This document shows, one piece after another, positions 60,270-64,000 of a stretch of DNA of 64,000 nt. How positions within the stretch are numbered: the first letter of the stretch is position 1; each line of letters begins with the position of its first letter. The position numbers and the translations under genes were made by a program. The notes beneath the pieces are model-generated. The model ran no database searches, had not been told where the DNA came from, and saw nothing but the letters and a program-made list of their open reading frames with translations. Origin of the DNA: Alsobacter sp045348435 (GTDB lineage: Bacteria > Pseudomonadota > Alphaproteobacteria > Rhizobiales > Beijerinckiaceae); the NCBI RefSeq assembly GCF_045348435.1, contig NZ_CP157484.1:1240001-1304000 (forward strand). The letters are read 5' to 3'.

Positions 60270-60995
60270 TTGCGGAACGCGTAGGCGAATCCTTCGACCG
60301 GTGCTTGGACGATGCGGTTGCGCTTGTACGGAATGACGGGCTCGGCCCTGCGCTTCCGAAGGTCGTCGCGAATGGCGCCGCTGTCGTAGCCCTTGTCGGC
60401 GATCAGCACCTTCGGTGGTGGCCCCGCCTGGCCCATCAATAGGCCGTCGCCCTTTGTATCGGGGGTCTCGCCCGGCGTCAGGACGAGCCCGACCGGCAGG
60501 CCGAGGCCGTTCGGGGGTGGATTTGGTCGTGAGGCCACCTCGCGAACGGCCGATATCATGGCCGCCAGGAGGCCCGGAGAATCCCCCTTTTTCGCGCCCG
60601 CCGAGTGCTGGTGGGCGCGCACGATGGTGCTGTCGATCATTTGCACCGTCTCTTGGCCCTCGCCGCTTTTGTTGAGCGCCTCAAGGATTACGTCCCAAAC
60701 GCCCGCGGTCGTCCATCGTCGAAACTGCCGGTAGGCTGTGCTCCACTTGCCGAAGCGCGCGTCGAGGTCGCGCCACGGCGCGCCGGTGCGGGCGATCCAA
60801 ATGATTGCATCAAGGATGAGGCGGTGATCGGTCGGAGGGCGACCACTGCGAGCGCCGGTGCGCACCAGAAACGGCGCGAAGAACGCCCACTCTTCGTCCG
60901 ACATCAGCCCGCACACGCCGCCGCTCCCCGCAAAGAGCAGCTTTGAATCAGCCCTCAGGCGATTTGGGAATCCCCTTTAGTCAACACGGCCTAAG
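60270..60995 (-). mobile_element. IS5-family element, 3'-truncated sister of the one at 56804
   Basis: Minus strand from 60916: MSDEEWAFFAPFLVRTGARS to PPKVLIADKGYDSGAIRDDL and RNRIVQAPVEGFAYAFRNRI, where IS5 similarity stops at about 60270; the last about 50 residues (ERCFNKLKQ...) are missing. Its right end (GAATCAGCCCTCAGGCGATT... to AACACGGCCTAA near 60993) matches the other copy's right end at 58340 almost base for base. It shows the same out-of-frame GRSRGGLTTK block, so the copies share an already altered parent or use frameshifting. Confidence 0.75.
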
Positions 60996-61184
60996 TCTCT
61001 GCCCCTTCTATTTAAGGTTATCCCCGCTCAGTATTCCTCCCGGTCTGGCGTTCCACCAAACGTCAGGTATTTTAGCCGAAGCCCGTTTGGTTGCCCGGGT
61101 GATAATGCGGACCGGCGGAACGAGCTTGAACACAATAGCTCTGTTGCTGCGTGAAAAAGCTCAATTGGAAGTGGGTAAATAACT

Positions 61185-61685
61185 ATGGGACTTCGCAGCT
61201 GGCTGGCCGATTGGTTACATTCGCGCGTAGTCTCGTCTTGCTTCCACGATATTGCGATTGTTTACCGGCATTTAGACGAGGGGTGCCTTCCGCCGGAGGC
61301 CATCGCTCTGGGATTCAAAGGAGCGCTTGCGACATTTTCTGCCGAGCCCGTGGACGTCGAACCGGCTCAGATCACATCGGAAATCCGACACCTCGATACC
61401 GAGTGGCGAACCGTCATCGCGGACCATTATAGCAACACGGCATGCAATCTCACAAAGGACCACCCAGCATACGCGTGTGCTTATCAGATGCTGGCCACGT
61501 GGATCAAACTGGTCGACTTGGACGAGCGGTCCCGCGACGGGCGGGGGCGAGTTACGGATGCTATCCTGCGCCGCGGTGCGGATGCGATTGAAAATTGCGA
61601 GGAGGCGTTCCGGCTGACCTTCCGTCTTGCGCTTCGCAACAACGCCATCGCGGGCGACGCCGAGAGGGACCTCCGCGTCGCCTAA
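61185..61685 (+). CDS. Protein of unknown function
   Basis: 166 residues, mostly helical, acidic in the middle and without signal peptide: SCFHDIAIVYRHLDEGCLPP, CAYQMLATWIKLVDLDERSR, EEAFRLTFRLALRNNAIAGD. It contains three Cys. No family recognised. Start ATG at 61185 supported by alignment with the remnant at 59961, which begins at the same residue. It lies 190 bases right of the truncated IS5; the remnant lies left of it, so a duplicated pair was probably broken by the IS. Confidence 0.6.
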   Translation: MGLRSWLADWLHSRVVSSCFHDIAIVYRHLDEGCLPPEAIALGFKGALATFSAEPVDVEPAQITSEIRHLDTEWRTVIADHYSNTACNLTKDHPAYACAYQMLATWIKLVDLDERSRDGRGRVTDAILRRGADAIENCEEAFRLTFRLALRNNAIAGDAERDLRVA

Positions 61686-62289
61686 GCCGATCTACGGTGC
61701 GCCGAAGAAGGCGCACCACGCAGCCGCCTTGAGGAGCCGTTACCTGAAGGTTACTGGCGCACCTCGGTTTTGAGGGTCTCATCTCAGAAGCCAGTCCGTT
61801 GATCGTGGCGCTTGGTGCTGCATGGACAAGCATACCCTCCAGGCAGCAATCTCGAATGCGTCGGAGCCGGCGCGTGCGGGGCCGACTGGCACGCGCCGGC
61901 ACCGGGTCTCCAACCCTGGGCCGGCGCGCCATTACGGTGCAAGGAGCGAACGCGCCACTCCCTGCTCGCCCCACCTCGACCCAAACATTGGTCCGCGCCG
62001 TCGCGCGTCCTGGGGATAGATAGCGCGGCGCACGAGACAGGGCTGCGGATCGCGGCGTTTCGGCTTAAAAACATTCCGGAGTGCAATCCGCGTCCAAGTC
62101 GGTCTCCGACACGGACATGTCCAACCGCGCTATGCAGGGCGGCCCCAACGGTCGAACGGCGTTCGACATGGTGGAGATTGCACCCTTGACCCGACCCCCT
62201 CGCCATCCCTGCGGCGCTGCGGCCGCAAACCCGAAGATCAGGCCCAAACGAGCGGCCAGCGACGGCGTCGGCGCTCGCCCGAAGCGCAG
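61686..62289. other. No recognisable gene
   Basis: About 600 bases of GC-rich DNA after the unknown gene. Frames on both strands overlap without a clear winner; nothing matches a family I know. Confidence 0.3.
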
Positions 62290-62900
62290 CGCCAGGGAAG
62301 CGGGCGGCGCGGCTCTGGACGCTCTGGACGCGCTGCTTCCGCCCTTGCCGTTGCTGCCGGGCGAAAGCCAGGCCTCCTACGACGCCCTGCGCCCGTGTCC
62401 TGTCGAATTGAAGCCCGTCACGACCACCGAGCGCGTCTACGCCCAGGAGTTAATCGACGAGGTCTGGCGTTGGCGCCGCCTCGGCGCCGCGCGTCGCGGC
62501 GATTGGGAACGAGGCCCGCGATCTCGTCGAACTGCATCTGCTGCAAGCGCTACCACCCGACCGCGACTGCGGCCCCGATCCGGCCCGGCGCGAAGCCGAG
62601 GCCGCGGCCCTGGCCGCCGCCTGGTGGCGGCGAGCCCGACGCCGCCGCCCGCGTCGCGGCGCTGTTCGGTGCCGACCGTATCACGCGGGCGGCGGTCACC
62701 GGCCGCGCCGTCGCCGCCAAATTGCCGGTCCTGATCGGCCTGGAGAGGCTGATGCGCGCCGCCGGGCGCGGCCGCGACGGCACCTTTCGCAGCCTGCTTC
62801 CCCAGCGCGATCCCGTAGCTCGTCTTCCCGAACAGCTGGGCCGGTTGGCGCAGCTGCTCGGGATCGATGAAGCCGTTGAGGCGCCGACTATTCACCCGAG
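62290..62900 (+). pseudogene. Frameshifted gene of unknown function
   Basis: Three plus-strand frames succeed one another: LLPPLPLLPGESQASYDALR and TTTERVYAQELIDEVWRWRR; then NEARDLVELHLLQALPPDRD; then VAALFGADRITRAAVTGRAV and PEQLGRLAQLLGIDEAVEAP. The LLPGES..YDAL and RVYAQELIDEVWRWRRL wording recalls short proteins common in alphaproteobacteria that lack a known role. At least two indels break it. Confidence 0.45.
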
Positions 62901-63265
62901 AGGTCAATCAGCGGACGCTGCGACGACCGCGCCGCTGGACGCCGGAGCCAGTCCTGCGCCGTCGCCGGCGGCTCAGGTGCAAGCGGCTGTGCGGTCGCCT
63001 TCGGCGCCCGGGGCGCGGGCTCCGGGGTCGTCGCCTCGGGCGCGGGCAGGGGCGCATCGATCGCCGCCCCACCCGGCGTCCCACTTTGCCCCTCAAAGCG
63101 CAGAATGCAGCGGCGCAGCTCCGCCGCGTCAGGGATCAAAGTGCAGTCGTTCACGCTTGACTGGGCTGAGGCGGGTCCTCCCACAGACGCGATTAGCAGG
63201 ACGGCCCAGGCCCAAGGGCGCCAACTGGGCGGCGCGCCGCGATCCGTTTGCCGGGGGTCCCCCAT
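62888..63265 (-). CDS. Small exported proline-rich protein
   Basis: 125 residues from ATG 63265: leader with hydrophobic core (WAWAVLLIASVGGPASAQ), then a short Cys-containing part (SVNDCTLIPDAAELRRCILR) and a Pro/Ala-rich tail. The ATG overlaps the lytic-transglycosylase stop (TGATG), so translation is coupled. Exported proteins with two Cys beside a lytic transglycosylase are frequent in type IV secretion or conjugation clusters, but no other such gene lies inside the window. Confidence 0.65.
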   Translation of the reverse strand: MGDPRQTDRGAPPSWRPWAWAVLLIASVGGPASAQSSVNDCTLIPDAAELRRCILRFEGQSGTPGGAAIDAPLPAPEATTPEPAPRAPKATAQPLAPEPPATAQDWLRRPAARSSQRPLIDLSGE

Positions 63266-64000
63266 CAATAGGACGCCTGCACGACGCATGACTTATCGCG
63301 CCCGCCTAGAAGATCGCACAGCGCCCGTTCGCCGGTCACGGGCTTGAGCAAAGTGAGGGTCTGGTTGGGTGGCGCCGCGAAGGGCTGGATCCCACCAGCA
63401 AACGTCGTGGCCGCTCCCGGCTTGTGGCGCCGCGACGCAGCCGCGCGCGCCGACGCTTGATCAAGCGGGATCTCTCCGCCGAAGCCGCCGTCGCCGCCCA
63501 CCGGACCTGTGGCCGCCAGCGCGCCGCCGGGCGCCCAACTCGACGCCGTTTGTCCGGTGACCGCCAATACGTAACGCTCCGTCTCAAGCGGCAAGGCCGT
63601 CTTGCCCGACAACCACGCCCGCACCCGCGCAGGACCGCCGTTATAGGCGGCGGCGGCGAGGCCAAGATTGCCAAACTCTTCGCGCAGCTCTCGGAGCAGC
63701 TCGGCTGCTTTGGGAATGGCCTCATTCGGATCGAAGGGGTTCGCCACGCCGCGCTGCGCGGCGGTGGCGGGCATGAACTGAGCCACGCCTTGAGCGCCGA
63801 CGCGGCTCACCGCCCGGGGATCGAGCCCGCTTTCCTGGCGCAACAGCCGCCCTAGGAACGCGCCGGGCAGCTGGGTCGCCCGGGCTGAGGCCGCAATGAG
63901 CTCCGGCACCCGTGTCTTGCCGGTCAAATCATCCCACCATCGGCGCGCCGCGTCCGGCCGCGCTGCGACGACGCCGCGCCTGGGCGCCGGCTCCGCCGTC
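63265..64000 (-). CDS. Lytic transglycosylase (5' end outside the window)
   Basis: At least 244 residues, open to the right edge; the visible frame begins ...RRWWDDLTGKTRVPELIAAS, so the true start lies beyond 64000. SLT domain: catalytic Glu in GRLLRQESGLDPRAVSRVGA, then GVAQFMPATAAQRG, NPFDPNEAIPKAAELLRELR and AAAYNGGPARVRAWL. It cleaves peptidoglycan glycan strands. The C-terminal 90 residues are low complexity and end CDLLGGRDKSCVVQASY. The coupled exported protein downstream suggests a joint role in an envelope-spanning apparatus. Confidence 0.85.
   Translation of the reverse strand, partial: TAEPAPRRGVVAARPDAARRWWDDLTGKTRVPELIAASARATQLPGAFLGRLLRQESGLDPRAVSRVGAQGVAQFMPATAAQRGVANPFDPNEAIPKAAELLRELREEFGNLGLAAAAYNGGPARVRAWLSGKTALPLETERYVLAVTGQTASSWAPGGALAATGPVGGDGGFGGEIPLDQASARAAASRRHKPGAATTFAGGIQPFAAPPNQTLTLLKPVTGERALCDLLGGRDKSCVVQASY

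Noticed and set aside
1..64000. CRISPR arrays, tRNA, rRNA or a replication origin
   Set aside because: No regularly spaced identical repeats, no tRNA-like cloverleaf with TTCGA arm, no rRNA motif and no DnaA-box cluster were noticed on reading either strand.

Overview
The window looks like chromosomal DNA of a high-GC alphaproteobacterium, probably Hyphomicrobiales (Methylobacteriaceae/Beijerinckiaceae-like). Supporting signs are a MucR/Ros zinc-finger regulator, an FlbT flagellin regulator beside a flagellin gene, IS427-type IS5 elements and a PAS-LuxR regulator. No rRNA, tRNA or CRISPR array was recognised.

Layout. 0.5-5 kb: a cytoplasmic AmiC-like binding protein, a single-domain response regulator and the remains of a GAF-PAS sensor kinase. 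5.0-12.6 kb: a complete uptake-and-hydrolysis operon (Xaa-Pro/Xaa-Arg dipeptidase-like amidohydrolase, branched-chain-type ABC binding protein, two permeases, two ATPases, MetX-like alpha/beta hydrolase), with a PAS-LuxR regulator transcribed divergently. 13.4-19.1 kb: a sugar-type ABC importer (binding protein and two permeases, no ATPase) in line with an FAD oxidoreductase and a GlxA-type regulator. 19.5-25.8 kb: NTF2-like protein, ArsR/AHSA1 pair, small membrane protein, flagellin/FlbT, and a DUF4214-type metalloprotease. 26-34.8 kb: AI-2E-type transporter, an exported conserved protein, MucR, small unknown genes and several decayed genes.

34.8-59.5 kb is an exopolysaccharide region of lower GC, heavily invaded by IS elements. 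It holds a priming sugar transferase, an exosortase module (processing enzyme, accessory protein and a small substrate with a variant C-terminal sorting signal), acyltransferase 3, a WecG-type and three other glycosyltransferases, a Wzx-type flippase, a GumC/Wzz-type co-polymerase and an O-antigen ligase/Wzy-type polymerase. IS3 (three types), IS5, IS110, IS481 and IS630 sequences are interleaved, several nested in one another. Two insertions can be resolved to the base with target duplications, and one of them has replaced the C-terminus of the GumC/Wzz protein. 61-64 kb holds unknown genes, a decayed gene, and a small exported protein coupled to a lytic transglycosylase that runs off the window.

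The most unusual pattern is a dispersed family of about 110-residue proteins (conserved motifs SCGRxGV, EACRxLTPR), here called the SCGR/LTPR family. I count nine loci (A to I), all on the minus strand, between otherwise unrelated genes. One is open (36.0 kb); the others are frameshifted, stopped or truncated. One locus sits in a larger duplicated block shared between 12.9 kb and 30.4 kb.
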